64,000 nucleotides of DNA from Dyadobacter endophyticus. Lineage in GTDB: Bacteria; Bacteroidota; Bacteroidia; Cytophagales; Spirosomataceae. Both the position numbers and the translations under genes were made by a program. Under the pieces are notes generated by a model that saw only the letters and a program-made list of their open reading frames with translations, did not search any database and was not told where the DNA came from. The first letter of the stretch is position 1. Each line of letters starts with the position of its first letter. This document shows, piece by piece, positions 8,819 to 19,303 of the stretch. The stretch covers positions 992,001-1,056,000 of the forward strand of contig NZ_BMIA01000001.1 of the NCBI RefSeq assembly GCF_014641595.1, written 5' to 3'.

Positions 8819-9573
8819 AAATTGTAATAATAGAGGACGAGAGGGCCACCGCCGTAGATCTCACCCAAACAATTACACAGCTAGACCCTGCCCTAGAAAT
8901 TGTAGCTGTTCTCAGATCGGTCAGAGAAGGAAAAGAATGGTTTAACCATAACACAAAGCCTGACCTGATATTCAGCGACATTCAGTTAGGGGACGGACTG
9001 AGCTTTGAGATACTTGGAAACGAGTTCGTCCCGGTTATATTCTGTACCGCATACGACGAGTATGCGCTGAATGCCTTCAACGCAAATGGCATAGACTACA
9101 TTCTAAAACCCTTCACAACTGCCTCGGTGGCAGCCGCTTTACAAAAATTCAAAAACCTGACCAAAACGGCAACAAACGCGTTGACAGGGCAATACGAATC
9201 GATCCGCCGGCTTCTGTCGGAAATTAAATCTCCTAAGCCGTCCTCACTCCTGATACAGTATCGGGATACAATAATGCCTTTAAAAATCGAAGAGGTTGCC
9301 CTTTTTCGGCTTGAAAACGGTAACGTCCACCTGCTCACATTTGACCAGGAAAAGTACTATCCGGGAAAAAGCCTGGAGGATCTCGAAGAAATCGTCGGCG
9401 AAGACTTTTTCAGGGTCAACAGGCAAAGTCTTGTCAATCGGAAGGCAATCATCAATGCTTCCAGTATATTTTCCAGGAAGCTTTCACTGAACATCTGCGT
9501 ACCACTCGATGAGGGTATCACAATCAGTAAAGAGAAAGCGCCCGCCTTTTTGAAATGGCTGACCGGAAATTGA
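8815..9573 (+). CDS. LytTR-family response regulator
   Basis: A 252-aa DNA-binding response regulator. The receiver domain (1-about 120) carries the acidic pair near the N-terminus (IEDE), phospho-acceptor Asp55 (FSDIQL), Thr78 and Lys98 (LKPF). A linker leads to a C-terminal LytTR domain (about 145-250) with the DFFRVNRQSLVN signature of the family. It is translationally coupled to the kinase gene by a 4-nt overlap and forms one two-component system with it. Binding sites were not identified. Confidence 0.93.
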   Translation: MKIVIIEDERATAVDLTQTITQLDPALEIVAVLRSVREGKEWFNHNTKPDLIFSDIQLGDGLSFEILGNEFVPVIFCTAYDEYALNAFNANGIDYILKPFTTASVAAALQKFKNLTKTATNALTGQYESIRRLLSEIKSPKPSSLLIQYRDTIMPLKIEEVALFRLENGNVHLLTFDQEKYYPGKSLEDLEEIVGEDFFRVNRQSLVNRKAIINASSIFSRKLSLNICVPLDEGITISKEKAPAFLKWLTGN

Positions 9574-9692
9574 TCAGGAGCGAAACGTGTAACCAAACGG
9601 TCATTGACATTCACAGCCACCTTAGGGCTCATCCTTGTGAGCGGCAATCTTAAGCGCATGCGACCAATACCTGCTTTAAGCTCATCCAGTAG

Positions 9693-10823
9693 TTACGGTT
9701 TACGAATCAGCTCCAAACTTACAACGCCCGTCGGAGCAGCCTTACCTTTAAGTTGAATCATTCCCAACCTTTCTATTATAAAACTGTCCTGTGCTTCAAT
9801 ACAGCGAAGAAGGTATTCAGAAGTAAGCAATCTTCTATCGTAATCGTTACAGAGGCTCTGCAGGCGGGCTGCCGTATTGAGTGTGTCTCCATGATAAGCA
9901 ATGTCTCTTTTGATGTCTCCGATTTCAACGGCTACGACGGTACCCATGTGCAACCCGGCTTTAAACTGTGGGACACGCCCATAGTTTTGCAGATAGTATT
10001 GTGCTTTATCCTCAAACTGCTTTTCACAGGCGAAAAAAAAATGCACACATGCAAGTTTCCTCAGTCCTTCGGTAATAGTCCAGCTCATCACGATCTCATC
10101 TCCTACGTATTGATATACTTCTGCATTATAACGGGGAATGACCTGATTAATGTCATAAAAACTATCCCGGATAAAAGCACTGTACTTCAAATGGCCGCAG
10201 GTTTCGGCCATACTTGTCGATGACTTTAAGTCCATAAACAGAAACACACGTTCCTGTTCTGCCGGATTTCGATATTTCCCCCATAAAAGCGGTAACAGGA
10301 TACCGGGACCGAACTTTTTATTGACCTGAATTGCTAAGTTTATTATCAAAGTCATAAACAGGTAGTAGACCACCAGCATCACCAAAACGTAGTGCCAGAA
10401 TTCGTCATTACCAGGAAGCGCAGCCGGTAGGGAAAGTCTGGCAGAGAGAACATCATGAAGCTTATCCAGGATCAGCCATAACAACGCCGTCAGCGTCGTT
10501 ATGGACAAAACCGTTTTGACCAGGATGATTTGGCCAATGGATCTGTTTTGAAAAGAGAATTTTCCAATATAGTGATCTATCAGACCAAGCGTGGTGCCAT
10601 ATAGCGCCCCGAGTGTCATTGCAATGATCAAAACTGGCCCCAGTCTCTGTTCGCCGATCAGAGGATAGATAGCAACAAGGGACCTGACATATAGATGAAT
10701 AATTAGTCCCAGGACTGCATTGGCTATTATCCAGAAGCTAATCTGAGTCATCAGCGAGCTCAGCAAAGGGTACTGTGATGCAAAACGCCGGGCGGCAGAG
10801 CCGTAATCCAATTGATTTTCCAT
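9693..10823 (-). CDS. Membrane class III adenylate/guanylate cyclase-like protein
   Basis: A 376-aa protein with about four N-terminal membrane segments (residues about 25-165) and a cytoplasmic class III cyclase domain (about 190-370). The two metal-binding Asp are present (D198 in FMDLKSST and D242 in YVGDE), as are the transition-state Asn316 and Arg320 (HGDTLNTAARLQ). Lys288 and Asp313 suggest ATP rather than GTP as substrate. The product would be cAMP, which could feed the Crp/Fnr-type regulators elsewhere in the window, though this is speculative. It faces the two-component genes convergently. Confidence 0.85.
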   Translation of the reverse strand: MENQLDYGSAARRFASQYPLLSSLMTQISFWIIANAVLGLIIHLYVRSLVAIYPLIGEQRLGPVLIIAMTLGALYGTTLGLIDHYIGKFSFQNRSIGQIILVKTVLSITTLTALLWLILDKLHDVLSARLSLPAALPGNDEFWHYVLVMLVVYYLFMTLIINLAIQVNKKFGPGILLPLLWGKYRNPAEQERVFLFMDLKSSTSMAETCGHLKYSAFIRDSFYDINQVIPRYNAEVYQYVGDEIVMSWTITEGLRKLACVHFFFACEKQFEDKAQYYLQNYGRVPQFKAGLHMGTVVAVEIGDIKRDIAYHGDTLNTAARLQSLCNDYDRRLLTSEYLLRCIEAQDSFIIERLGMIQLKGKAAPTGVVSLELIRKP

Positions 10824-11723
10824 GATAGTATAGTTGAAGACTTTTACAAGACCGCGAAGTAGAATTCACCTGGAATTTCCTGTCCGATCTGGCAGTATAA
10901 TCATAACACCCGGCCAACTTTTAAAACTGCGGCTGATGATCTTGTTTAATCACTTAAACTAAAATGGCCAAATATTGGCATATTACAATCATAAACAGAC
11001 TAGTAATGCACAAATCAGATTCAAAAAGCAGCATTGTTCTACCCATATCCACAGAGGCGATGCCGGTTTCCAGTTGCAATTACCAGCGTACCTAATTGAT
11101 CTAAAACAAACTTCGAATCGAGCCGCTAAGGTAGCTGGTCCATTTCGTTCCTTTCATCAATCGATTCTGTTTAGTATGCTCAGGATCGCAAAATCAAAAG
11201 TAGGTGGTTGCTGAATACTGATTCAGCGGTTTGCTCTTGAAGCTGACAAAAACGATGATAAAGCGGCAACCTACTGTAAGCAGGCTGCCAAAATCCTCAT
11301 TAGGAACGGAGTAAGATTAAAATCACCGGATAAATAACGGCAGCGGGCAGCTGATCAGATTGCTAACATCCCTGAGTCAGCTCTGTTAGGAGAGAGATTG
11401 CATTTACAACTTGTGAGTGCTCAGAGAGCCTTAGCCTTTTCATTTTACAGCACGCCGACTTAAATCCCTTTTTGTCTGCTTCATGCGTAAAGGGCTTCTG
11501 CTCAAATATTCTAATAATGACCTTTGTATCTAGTAAAGAGGAAAGCCCGGCCCTCTAACATTAGCCATGTCTGAGAAAGCCTTCCGTTAACGGCGTTATC
11601 ATTTTAGTCTGCCAATTGGCCTGTACCGGCCACATGCCGACTGGCTAAAAATTTAACGGTGTCCGCATCAAAGCAACAGTGATAACCCACACAACTTTAT
11701 CATACTCATATAACAAAACACTT
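10824..11723. other. About 900 bp without a firm gene
   Basis: No complete gene is supported. One stretch on the plus strand (11215-11337, ending in TAA) has protein-like codons, reading FALEADKNDDKAATYCKQ and onward, but has no ATG or GTG start. It looks like the remnant of a gene tail. The rest shows no repeats or hairpins of note. Confidence 0.4.
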
Positions 11724-12773
11724 ATGCGTAACATTAAAATTTTGATTCTTTTTTTAATTGTTTCTGGCTCTGTCCAAGCCCAGCAGCAAGTCGACTCGAC
11801 CAGGCAAAAGATGATTGATGCTATTAGGCGAAAGATGATCGATTCGGTTAGGTCGGCACGCATTGACGAAGCGGCGCTGAAGTATCCACGGATACGTCAG
11901 TTGACGGTCACCCACCAAAACAATGCCGAGGGAGATATGAGCTCTAAACTTTTAGGCAACAACTTCTTCCGCGGGCGGATGCGAACCAACAGGACAACTG
12001 TCAACATGAACATCCCTCTCCTTACTCAGAATAAGAACATCGCTGTGGCAAGCATTGGATTTGTCCATCAGTTTTTCGACCTAAATAAAGTTACCACCGA
12101 AGCCCCTGGATACGTGGTTTCAGAAGAAACGCGCTATGTACCCATGGTCAATCTGGCGGCCAGCTTCACCAGGCGGGATACGCTCTTTAATATTCCGCTT
12201 TCTCTAACCGCTTCTTTGGGAGGTCTTTTCAATCCTGATTTCCAAAGCGCACAGCTACGGTTCCTTGGTATACTTACCGTACCGATTATCCGGCGAGAAA
12301 ACACAAATATGACGGTCGGTGTGATACTTAACATCGACCCTTCATCACTGACGCCGTTCATTCCTTTAATCAGCTATTCGCATAAGTTTAAATCCCTGGA
12401 TATCGATCTGATGGCTGATCTGCCGTACCGGGTCGCTTTGCGGAAGACAATAGCAAAAAAGAACTCACTAAGCGCATTCAGTGAAATGGCCGGGAATAAT
12501 TCGTTTTTCGGATTTGACGGACCAAATCCAACGCTGCCCCACCGGATGACCTTTGCTACAACCGAGCTAAAATCCGGTCTTATGTTTGAGCACAGGCTCA
12601 CCAAAAAGGTGGTATTAAGCTTCTCAGGCGGAGTGAACACGACCCTACAATCAAGGATTTTCAAGGTCGGGGCCAAACAAAATGATTACTTGATTAAGAA
12701 CAAGACAGGTGCCACGCCATTTGTGCAGGTAGGCTTTTCAATGCTTCCCTTCTGGGATCCCTTTAAAAGGTAG
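11724..12773 (+). CDS. Predicted outer-membrane beta-barrel protein
   Basis: About 349 aa. The start MRNIKILILFLIVSG followed by VQAQ is a signal peptide, and ATG 11724 was chosen because it opens this peptide. A charged helical segment with a repeated RQKMIDAIRRKMID pattern follows. The rest alternates polar and hydrophobic residues in strands, with many aromatic strand ends, and closes with a short aromatic segment (MLPFWDPF), as in outer-membrane barrels. I do not recognise the family; a DUF6268-like barrel is possible. It may belong to the same transcription unit as the MarR and efflux genes downstream. Confidence 0.65.
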   Translation: MRNIKILILFLIVSGSVQAQQQVDSTRQKMIDAIRRKMIDSVRSARIDEAALKYPRIRQLTVTHQNNAEGDMSSKLLGNNFFRGRMRTNRTTVNMNIPLLTQNKNIAVASIGFVHQFFDLNKVTTEAPGYVVSEETRYVPMVNLAASFTRRDTLFNIPLSLTASLGGLFNPDFQSAQLRFLGILTVPIIRRENTNMTVGVILNIDPSSLTPFIPLISYSHKFKSLDIDLMADLPYRVALRKTIAKKNSLSAFSEMAGNNSFFGFDGPNPTLPHRMTFATTELKSGLMFEHRLTKKVVLSFSGGVNTTLQSRIFKVGAKQNDYLIKNKTGATPFVQVGFSMLPFWDPFKR

Positions 12774-12820
12774 GCCACCCTGTCCTGACAATTCAAAAGC
12801 TTCTCATACCAGACATTGCA

Positions 12821-13216
12821 ATGGAATACCAGATCCCACCCCCATCCGTGATCAGGCTGCTGATGCTTTACAATGTTGTGATCATGATGGTCAGGCGTGA
12901 TATCGCTCGGCACCAGCTACCTGTCAGCGTCGAACAGCTCATCATACTGATGCACATCAAAGACCACGAATCGATATCCCAACAGGACATCGCAAAGCTT
13001 ACACGAAAAAACAAGTCATCGATTCACCGGCTGGTCGGGATACTAAAAGAAAAGGGGCTGCTGGAAATCAGCCTGAACAAAAACGACAAACGTCTGCATG
13101 TTCTCACGCTCACTGTAAAAGGTGTTCAGATTTGTGAGGTATTCAATGATCAGGCTAACGCTCCCTTTCCGGGTGGCGACCACTTTTCACCTCACCGACC
13201 GGCAGACAAAAAATAA
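12821..13216 (+). CDS. MarR-family transcriptional regulator
   Basis: A 131-aa winged-helix protein. The core (about 30-110) reads SISQQDIAKLTRKNKSSIHR, the HTH recognition region, followed by the wing (NKNDKRLHVLTLT). MarR proteins usually repress nearby efflux genes and release DNA on binding a ligand. It starts the cluster that continues with TolC, adaptor and RND pump 24 bp downstream, and probably controls it. The C-terminal tail (GGDHFSPHRPADKK) is unusual and short for the dimerisation helix, so the protein may be slightly truncated. Confidence 0.85.
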   Translation: MEYQIPPPSVIRLLMLYNVVIMMVRRDIARHQLPVSVEQLIILMHIKDHESISQQDIAKLTRKNKSSIHRLVGILKEKGLLEISLNKNDKRLHVLTLTVKGVQICEVFNDQANAPFPGGDHFSPHRPADKK

Positions 13217-13240
13217 CGCATCAAACTCACTCATGATCTT

Positions 13241-14611
13241 ATGATTTGCAAGAGTAAAGGAAAATTCAGTAGGCTAACTCTCATTGCGCTGCTACTGACT
13301 CATTTGAGTGCCTTCTCTCAAAAGCAGACGCTAACTCTGCCGCAGGCATTGCAACACGCGCTGCAAGCGAGCCAAACAGCGAAAAAAGCCATGCTTGACG
13401 TTGAAAACGCCATTTATAAGAACCAGGAAGCCCGCGGCAGAGTCATGCCCCAGTTGAGTGCAACAGGCAGCATGAACTATAACCCCATACTACAACTGAC
13501 AGCCCTGCCAGGCGAGTTGGCGGGGCAGCCAGGCAAAACGCTTTTGATCGCCTTTGGCCAGAAATGGAATACCGGCGCCAGCCTGGCATTGACTCAAAAC
13601 CTTTTTGATAAAACCGTCTTTACCGGTTTGAAGGCTGCGCGTTCCAGTATCGAGTACTATCAACTCAATGCGGCCCTGACCCAAGAGCAGTTAATTGAAC
13701 AGGTTGCCAGCGCTTATTACCAGGTGCTCGTTGAACGGCACAAGATTTCAGTAATTGATAGCACCATTGCATACACGATTAAAGTTCAGAATGTAATCAC
13801 CGGTCAATACCAAAATGGGCTGATCAAGGAAATTGATGTCGATCGTATAGGGGTTAACGTGACCAATCTGCGCACCCAGCGTCAGCAGCTAATTAATAGT
13901 GTTGAGCAGAAAGAGAACCAGTTAAAGTACGCTATGGGAATGGACATTCTCTCGCAGATCAACCTTCCGGCGATAGACCTGGACAGTATACGACCATCCA
14001 TGGCTACCTTCGCCGATGCCGGCGTTCCCGAAGACCGCACCGAGATGATGCTGATCAAAAAGCAGGAACAGTTACTAATCCTTCAGAAAGACACCTACAA
14101 AGCAGCTAATTTCCCTGTTCTTTCCTTCTCAGGCAACTATGGCTACCAGGGGCTCGGAAATACATTTCCTTTGTTTAAAGGTCAGCAACATGGCATCAAC
14201 TGGTTTGATTATGCTTCCCTAGGCATGAGCCTGAAAATACCCATCTTCAACGGCTTTACAACACGGGCGAAAATAAGGCAGGCCGATGTTCAGATCCGCA
14301 GGCTACAAGAGGACATTTCCCAAACCAGTCTCTCGCTCAGCCTTGAAAGTGAGAATGCAAAAGCACAGGTTCGGAACAGCCTGGTCATCCTCGACGATCA
14401 GAAAGAGAACATCAGGCTTGCTCGAAAAGTATTTTTAAACACTAAGAACAACTACGACAATGGCCTGGCCACACTGACTGACCTGCTGGAAGTGGAGAAG
14501 TCGCTGACCGAAGCAAACAACAACCATGCGGCGGCAACCCTAGACTACAAGCTGGCTGAAATCAAGTTGATTAAGGCCCAGGGGAATTTAAAGTCTTTGT
14601 TAAACCCATAG
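13241..14611 (+). CDS. TolC-family outer-membrane efflux channel
   Basis: A 456-aa protein with a signal peptide (LTLIALLLTHLSAFSQ) and the two repeated helical-hairpin halves typical of the OEP family (about 30-230 and 270-455). Tell-tale segments are LPQALQHALQASQTA near the start and NYDNGLATLTDLLEVEKSLTEA in the second half. It forms the trimeric channel through the outer membrane for the tripartite pump encoded downstream. Gap to the adaptor gene is 5 nt, so it is one operon. Confidence 0.93.
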   Translation: MICKSKGKFSRLTLIALLLTHLSAFSQKQTLTLPQALQHALQASQTAKKAMLDVENAIYKNQEARGRVMPQLSATGSMNYNPILQLTALPGELAGQPGKTLLIAFGQKWNTGASLALTQNLFDKTVFTGLKAARSSIEYYQLNAALTQEQLIEQVASAYYQVLVERHKISVIDSTIAYTIKVQNVITGQYQNGLIKEIDVDRIGVNVTNLRTQRQQLINSVEQKENQLKYAMGMDILSQINLPAIDLDSIRPSMATFADAGVPEDRTEMMLIKKQEQLLILQKDTYKAANFPVLSFSGNYGYQGLGNTFPLFKGQQHGINWFDYASLGMSLKIPIFNGFTTRAKIRQADVQIRRLQEDISQTSLSLSLESENAKAQVRNSLVILDDQKENIRLARKVFLNTKNNYDNGLATLTDLLEVEKSLTEANNNHAAATLDYKLAEIKLIKAQGNLKSLLNP

Positions 14612-14616
14612 TAGAT

Positions 14617-15693
14617 ATGAACAGGAAAACAGTAATCAATAGCCTCATCACCCTGATAATTGTTGTAGGCAGCGCCAGCATCATTCGATGGGTGCTGCTG
14701 AGCAACAAGAAAAAAAATGATGAGAAAACAGCAATCGTCGCCCAGGTTGAGTCCAGCGTTTCTGTAAGGGGAAGCGTCGTCTCCAAAAAGCCGCTTACGC
14801 AGGATCTTTTGGTCAATGGCAGCTTTATCCCCACGCGTCAGCTGGATTTTCCCGCTGAAAACTCAGGCCGGGTCCTTCAGGTGCTCGTCGCAGAAGGAAG
14901 CCGGGTCCGCGCAGGTCAAACCTTGGCGATCATCAAGGGGGAACAGCTCAATATCGATAAGGAAAGCGCACAAATGGCATTCGAGCTCGCCGGGCGCGAT
15001 CTGCAGCGCTACGAAAACGCATTCAAAACCGGAGGGGTTACCCAGCAACAGCTCGACCAGGCACGCCTTGCCGTCAGCAACGCCCAAGCGAGGCTGAAAG
15101 ACGCTGCAATTCGTGTTGGCGATACTCATGTGCGCTCCTCCATTAATGGCATTGTCAATAAAAGGTTGATCGAGCCGGGCTCGGTTGTCTCGCCCGGTAC
15201 CGTTCTATTTGAGTTGGTGGATGTATCCCGCCTGCGTTTGCAGGTGATGGTCACCGAAGACCAGATTGCAAGGATTCGGAGCGGCCAGCAGGCAACCATT
15301 GCCGTCAGCGCCCTTCCAGAAAAGCAGTTCACCGGTAAGGTCACTTTCATTGCTTCCAAAGCTGGCAATACACTTGGTTTTCCCGTTGAACTCGAATTGG
15401 TCAATGACCCAAAACACCTGGTGAAGGCGGGTATGTATGGTACTGCACGATTTGAATTTTCATCGGCTTCAACCGTCATACTCATCCCCCGCTCGTCCTT
15501 TGTGGGCAGCGTCAGTAGCAATGAAGTTTTTGTGATCAGAGAAGACAGCACCGTCTCGCTGCAAAAGGTGGTAGCCGGAAGGATCACCGGCGATCAGGTT
15601 GAGGTCCTTGAAGGGCTGAAAGACGGACAGACGGTGGTTACCAGCGGTCAGATAAACCTGGATGAGGGTTCAAAAGTGCGCCTTGTGCATTGA
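14617..15693 (+). CDS. RND efflux periplasmic adaptor (MFP)
   Basis: A 358-aa membrane-fusion protein. A single N-terminal membrane anchor (about 9-28) has no lipobox. The lipoyl half-motif (GRVLQVLVAEGSRVRAGQ), a helical hairpin, the second lipoyl half and beta-barrel (VTEDQIARIRSGQ), and a membrane-proximal domain follow. It links the TolC homologue with the inner-membrane RND pump. It belongs to the marR-tolC-adaptor-RND operon, with 27 bp to the pump gene. Confidence 0.93.
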   Translation: MNRKTVINSLITLIIVVGSASIIRWVLLSNKKKNDEKTAIVAQVESSVSVRGSVVSKKPLTQDLLVNGSFIPTRQLDFPAENSGRVLQVLVAEGSRVRAGQTLAIIKGEQLNIDKESAQMAFELAGRDLQRYENAFKTGGVTQQQLDQARLAVSNAQARLKDAAIRVGDTHVRSSINGIVNKRLIEPGSVVSPGTVLFELVDVSRLRLQVMVTEDQIARIRSGQQATIAVSALPEKQFTGKVTFIASKAGNTLGFPVELELVNDPKHLVKAGMYGTARFEFSSASTVILIPRSSFVGSVSSNEVFVIREDSTVSLQKVVAGRITGDQVEVLEGLKDGQTVVTSGQINLDEGSKVRLVH

Positions 15694-15720
15694 GCCGTTG
15701 CCAACACTAAATACTCAGTT

Positions 15721-18700
15721 ATGAAAATTGCAGAAATGTCTATCAAACGGCCTACCCTGGTCATAGTCCTCTTTATTATTCTCATATTGGGAGGGCTGCT
15801 GAGCTATTCGACGCTCAATTATGAACTGGTGCCTAAATTCTCAAGGCCCATCGTTTCGGTGACCACCGTATACCCGGGCGCCTCCCCCAGCGAGGTCGAG
15901 AACACGGTTTCCAAGAAGATTGAAGATGCTGTTTCTTCAATGGAAAATATCACCAAACTTGAAACCCGCTCCTTTGAGAGCCTTTCCATTGTCACCATTA
16001 CCCTTTCGGGCGATACAGATGTGGACTATGCCTTAAATGAAGCCCAGCGTAAGGTTAACGCTGTTCTAGGAGATTTGCCCGAGGATGTCGATCCGCCTTC
16101 CCTGAATAAGTTCTCCATTGACGATCTTCCGGTGATGACCCTTGCAGCAACCGGCTCGATTGATGATGCTTCATTTTATGATCTAATCGACAAGCGCATC
16201 GCGCCGGTGCTCTCACGCGTTTCGGGGGTCGCCCAGGTAAAGCTGGTGGGCGGACAGCAGCGGGAAATACAGGTCAATGTAAATGCAAAAAGCCTGGAAG
16301 CATTCGGGCTCTCGCTTTCGCAGGTCCAGAATGTGATCCTCTCATCCAACCTGGACTTTCCCACCGGTAGCGTACAAACCCGGCGCCAGGATATCCTGAT
16401 ACGCCTGGCCGGCAAGTATCGCGACATCGATGAGCTTAGAAATCTAGTTGTGGCTACCAGGGCCGGTAGCCAGATCCGGCTGAGCGATGTTGCCGACGTT
16501 CAGGACGTGCAAAAAAACGTGGAAAAGCTCGCCAGGGTTAACACCCAGAGTGCGATCGCCCTGCAGGTCATCAAGCAATCAGATGCCAATGCGGTCCTGG
16601 TCAGCGAGCAGATCACAGCCAGCATACTTAAACTACAAAAGGACTACAAAGATGCGGGGCTACACATCGATATTGCCAATGACAGCTCAATCTACACGCT
16701 TGCGTCCGCCGATGCTGTGATCCATGACCTGATCCTGGCAGTTGTGCTGGTGGCCTTTGTGATGCTGTTTTTTCTCCACAGTATCCGAAACGCATTGATT
16801 GTCATGGTGGCCATCCCGGCGTCGCTGATCGCCACCTTTGTTGGCATGAAACTGCTGGGCTACTCACTGAACCTGCTCTCGCTACTGGGGCTCTCATTGG
16901 TGGTAGGTATCCTGGTGGATGATGCCATCGTGGTTTTAGAGAACATATACCGGCATATGGAAATGGGAAAAAACCGTGTACGTGCCGCCTATGATGCGAC
17001 CAGTGAGATTGGCTTTACTGTTACGGCTATTACATTGGTCATCGTGGCAGTGTTCATTCCTATCTCGCTAAGCACAGGTCTTGCTGCCGACCTGCTCAAA
17101 CAATTCTGTGTTACAGTCTCCATGGCAACACTACTCTCGCTATTGAGCTCATTTACAATAGTCCCCTGGCTATCCTCCCGGTTTGGAAAGTTGGAAAAGA
17201 TATCAGCAGATAACCTATTTGGCAGGATCATTCTGGGCTTTGAGAAAGGGCTCGACCGGCTGACAAACTGGATCACCGGAATTCTTACATGGAGTTTAGG
17301 TCACAAAAAAATTGCCCTAGGACTGGTCAGTTTGCTGTTTATAGCTTCTTTTGGCCTGGTAGCAGGCGGGTACATCGGCGCTGAATTCTTTGCAAAATCC
17401 GACCGGGGAGAATTCCTGGTTCAGATCGAGATGCCCAAAGATGTTTCCATCCAGCAGACCAATGCCATGACCCGTGCCGCTGAGGCCATACTGCAAAAAA
17501 AGCCGGGAGTAAAAAAGCTGATCACAACCGTCGGGCAAAGTAGTGACGGCAGCGCTTCCCAGTCAACTGCCTACAAGGCAGAAATAAGTGTCCAGCTGGT
17601 GCCGCGCTCCGAGCGCGCGGACGAAGCCAGCATCTATGCCGTCAAGGTCAAGCGGGAATTGCAACGGGCTCTGGTGGGCGCGAAAATAAAAACCGTTCCT
17701 GTCAGTATGTTAGGTACTGCCGAAAGCGCGCCGCTGGCGCTCATTGTCACCGGTGCAGATCTGGACAGCGTCATGCATTTTGCGCAGTCGGCGCTAGCTG
17801 AACTGAAAAAAATACCGGGGGCGACCGAAATGCGGCTCTCGGTTGAATCAGGTAACCCCGAGATCAATGTTCAGGTTGACCGCGATAAGATGTCTGCTTT
17901 GGGCTTGTCACTGGCCACTGTGGGAGGCACCATGCAGACAGCCTTCAACGGAAATACCGACGGCAAGTTCCGTAAGGGAGAATATGAATATGACATCAAT
18001 ATCCGTTTTGATCAGTTTAACCGGCAAAGCATCGAGGATGTCAGCAATCTGGCCCTTGTCAATGAACGCGGGGATCAGGTCCGTCTTTCCCAGTTTGCCA
18101 CCGTGCGGGAGGCCAGCGGGCCCAGTGAACTGGAGCGCCGTGACAAAAGCACGTCGGTAACTGTACAGTCCCAGGCAGTTGGCCGCCCGTCAGGAACCAT
18201 AGCCAATGAATGGCAAGCACGCTTTGAAAAGCTGCCCATGCCACAAGGGGTATCCTATCTGTGGGGAGGCGATATGGAAAACCAAAGTGAGGGTTTTGGC
18301 TCCATGGGAATAGCGCTACTGGCAGCCATTATTTTGGTCTACCTGATCATGGTTGCGCTCTATAACAGCTTTGTCTATCCTTTCGTGGTCCTGTTTTCGA
18401 TTCCGCTCGCTGTCATCGGCGCTTTTCTGGCGCTGGCGCTCACCAACAACTCCCTGAACCTGTTTACGATCCTGGGTATGATCATGCTCATCGGCCTGGT
18501 GGCAAAAAATGCGATCATCCTCGTTGATTTCACCAATCAGCGCAAGGCCGAAGGAGAGACCACCTACCAGGCCCTGATTGATGCCAACCATGCCCGTTTG
18601 AGACCGATTTTGATGACTACAATTGCGATGGTGATCGGAATGCTACCTATCGCGATGGCGAAAGGTGCGGGCGCAGAATGGAAGAACGGGTTGGCATGGG

Positions 18701-18864
18701 TGATAATTGGTGGCCTTCTCAGCTCGCTGTTTCTGACACTGATCATCGTTCCGGTCATGTATACACTCTTTGATAAGCTTGTCACAAGGCTCGACCGCAA
18801 TAAGGGCGACAAGTCCATTCAGCAACAAATGCAGGAGGCTTATCAACCAACTGGGCACCCATAG
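15721..18864 (+). CDS. RND efflux pump permease (AcrB/HAE1-like)
   Basis: A 1,047-aa inner-membrane drug:proton antiporter with the duplicated layout of 12 membrane helices and two large periplasmic loops. The N-terminus (SIKRPTLVIVLFI) is typical. The helix 4 motif VVGILVDDAIVVLEN carries the Asp pair of proton relay, and the C-terminal helix 10 has the Lys in GLVAKNAIILVDF. It exports unknown hydrophobic compounds with the adaptor and TolC homologues. Length and motifs are intact. Confidence 0.95.
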   Translation: MKIAEMSIKRPTLVIVLFIILILGGLLSYSTLNYELVPKFSRPIVSVTTVYPGASPSEVENTVSKKIEDAVSSMENITKLETRSFESLSIVTITLSGDTDVDYALNEAQRKVNAVLGDLPEDVDPPSLNKFSIDDLPVMTLAATGSIDDASFYDLIDKRIAPVLSRVSGVAQVKLVGGQQREIQVNVNAKSLEAFGLSLSQVQNVILSSNLDFPTGSVQTRRQDILIRLAGKYRDIDELRNLVVATRAGSQIRLSDVADVQDVQKNVEKLARVNTQSAIALQVIKQSDANAVLVSEQITASILKLQKDYKDAGLHIDIANDSSIYTLASADAVIHDLILAVVLVAFVMLFFLHSIRNALIVMVAIPASLIATFVGMKLLGYSLNLLSLLGLSLVVGILVDDAIVVLENIYRHMEMGKNRVRAAYDATSEIGFTVTAITLVIVAVFIPISLSTGLAADLLKQFCVTVSMATLLSLLSSFTIVPWLSSRFGKLEKISADNLFGRIILGFEKGLDRLTNWITGILTWSLGHKKIALGLVSLLFIASFGLVAGGYIGAEFFAKSDRGEFLVQIEMPKDVSIQQTNAMTRAAEAILQKKPGVKKLITTVGQSSDGSASQSTAYKAEISVQLVPRSERADEASIYAVKVKRELQRALVGAKIKTVPVSMLGTAESAPLALIVTGADLDSVMHFAQSALAELKKIPGATEMRLSVESGNPEINVQVDRDKMSALGLSLATVGGTMQTAFNGNTDGKFRKGEYEYDINIRFDQFNRQSIEDVSNLALVNERGDQVRLSQFATVREASGPSELERRDKSTSVTVQSQAVGRPSGTIANEWQARFEKLPMPQGVSYLWGGDMENQSEGFGSMGIALLAAIILVYLIMVALYNSFVYPFVVLFSIPLAVIGAFLALALTNNSLNLFTILGMIMLIGLVAKNAIILVDFTNQRKAEGETTYQALIDANHARLRPILMTTIAMVIGMLPIAMAKGAGAEWKNGLAWVIIGGLLSSLFLTLIIVPVMYTLFDKLVTRLDRNKGDKSIQQQMQEAYQPTGHP

Positions 18865-19303
18865 AATGGCCTATCCCGTTAGTCTGCCTCTGATTAACGC
18901 TAGATTTTGCCTCTCTGAAACAAGATCGGGGTAAGCTTTCCTGCATAAGATGTTCGCTTTAAAGAAAGCCATTTTATGATGCCTGCTGAAAATTACTGGC
19001 CCACCTGATAGGTTGAAATCAAAAGCAACACTTAACGGTACCATCAACGGTTCGAACATATTTTAAGATATCGCATTCTCATTTGGAGCAGGTATTGGCT
19101 TTGTGTGCAGAAATGCTTTACGGCTTGGCCAATGGCACGCCGCATCTTCTCGGAACGAGACAGGCTGACCCGCTCACAATCCGGTGCTGATCTTAGTGGC
19201 AGTACGATCCAGAACAGCATTATTTGGGTTATCAGACAGCAGAGGGTTTTAAATTCCTCTACCGCTAAGCTGTCGGCTAAATTTGATACATCCGTTCAAA
19301 ACG
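18865..19303. other. About 440 bp without a firm gene
   Basis: No complete gene is supported. A short plus-strand frame ending in TGA at 19188 has some protein-like codons (EMLYGLANGTPHLLGTRQ) but no clear start, so it may be a gene remnant. No strong hairpin is seen behind the RND gene. Confidence 0.35.
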
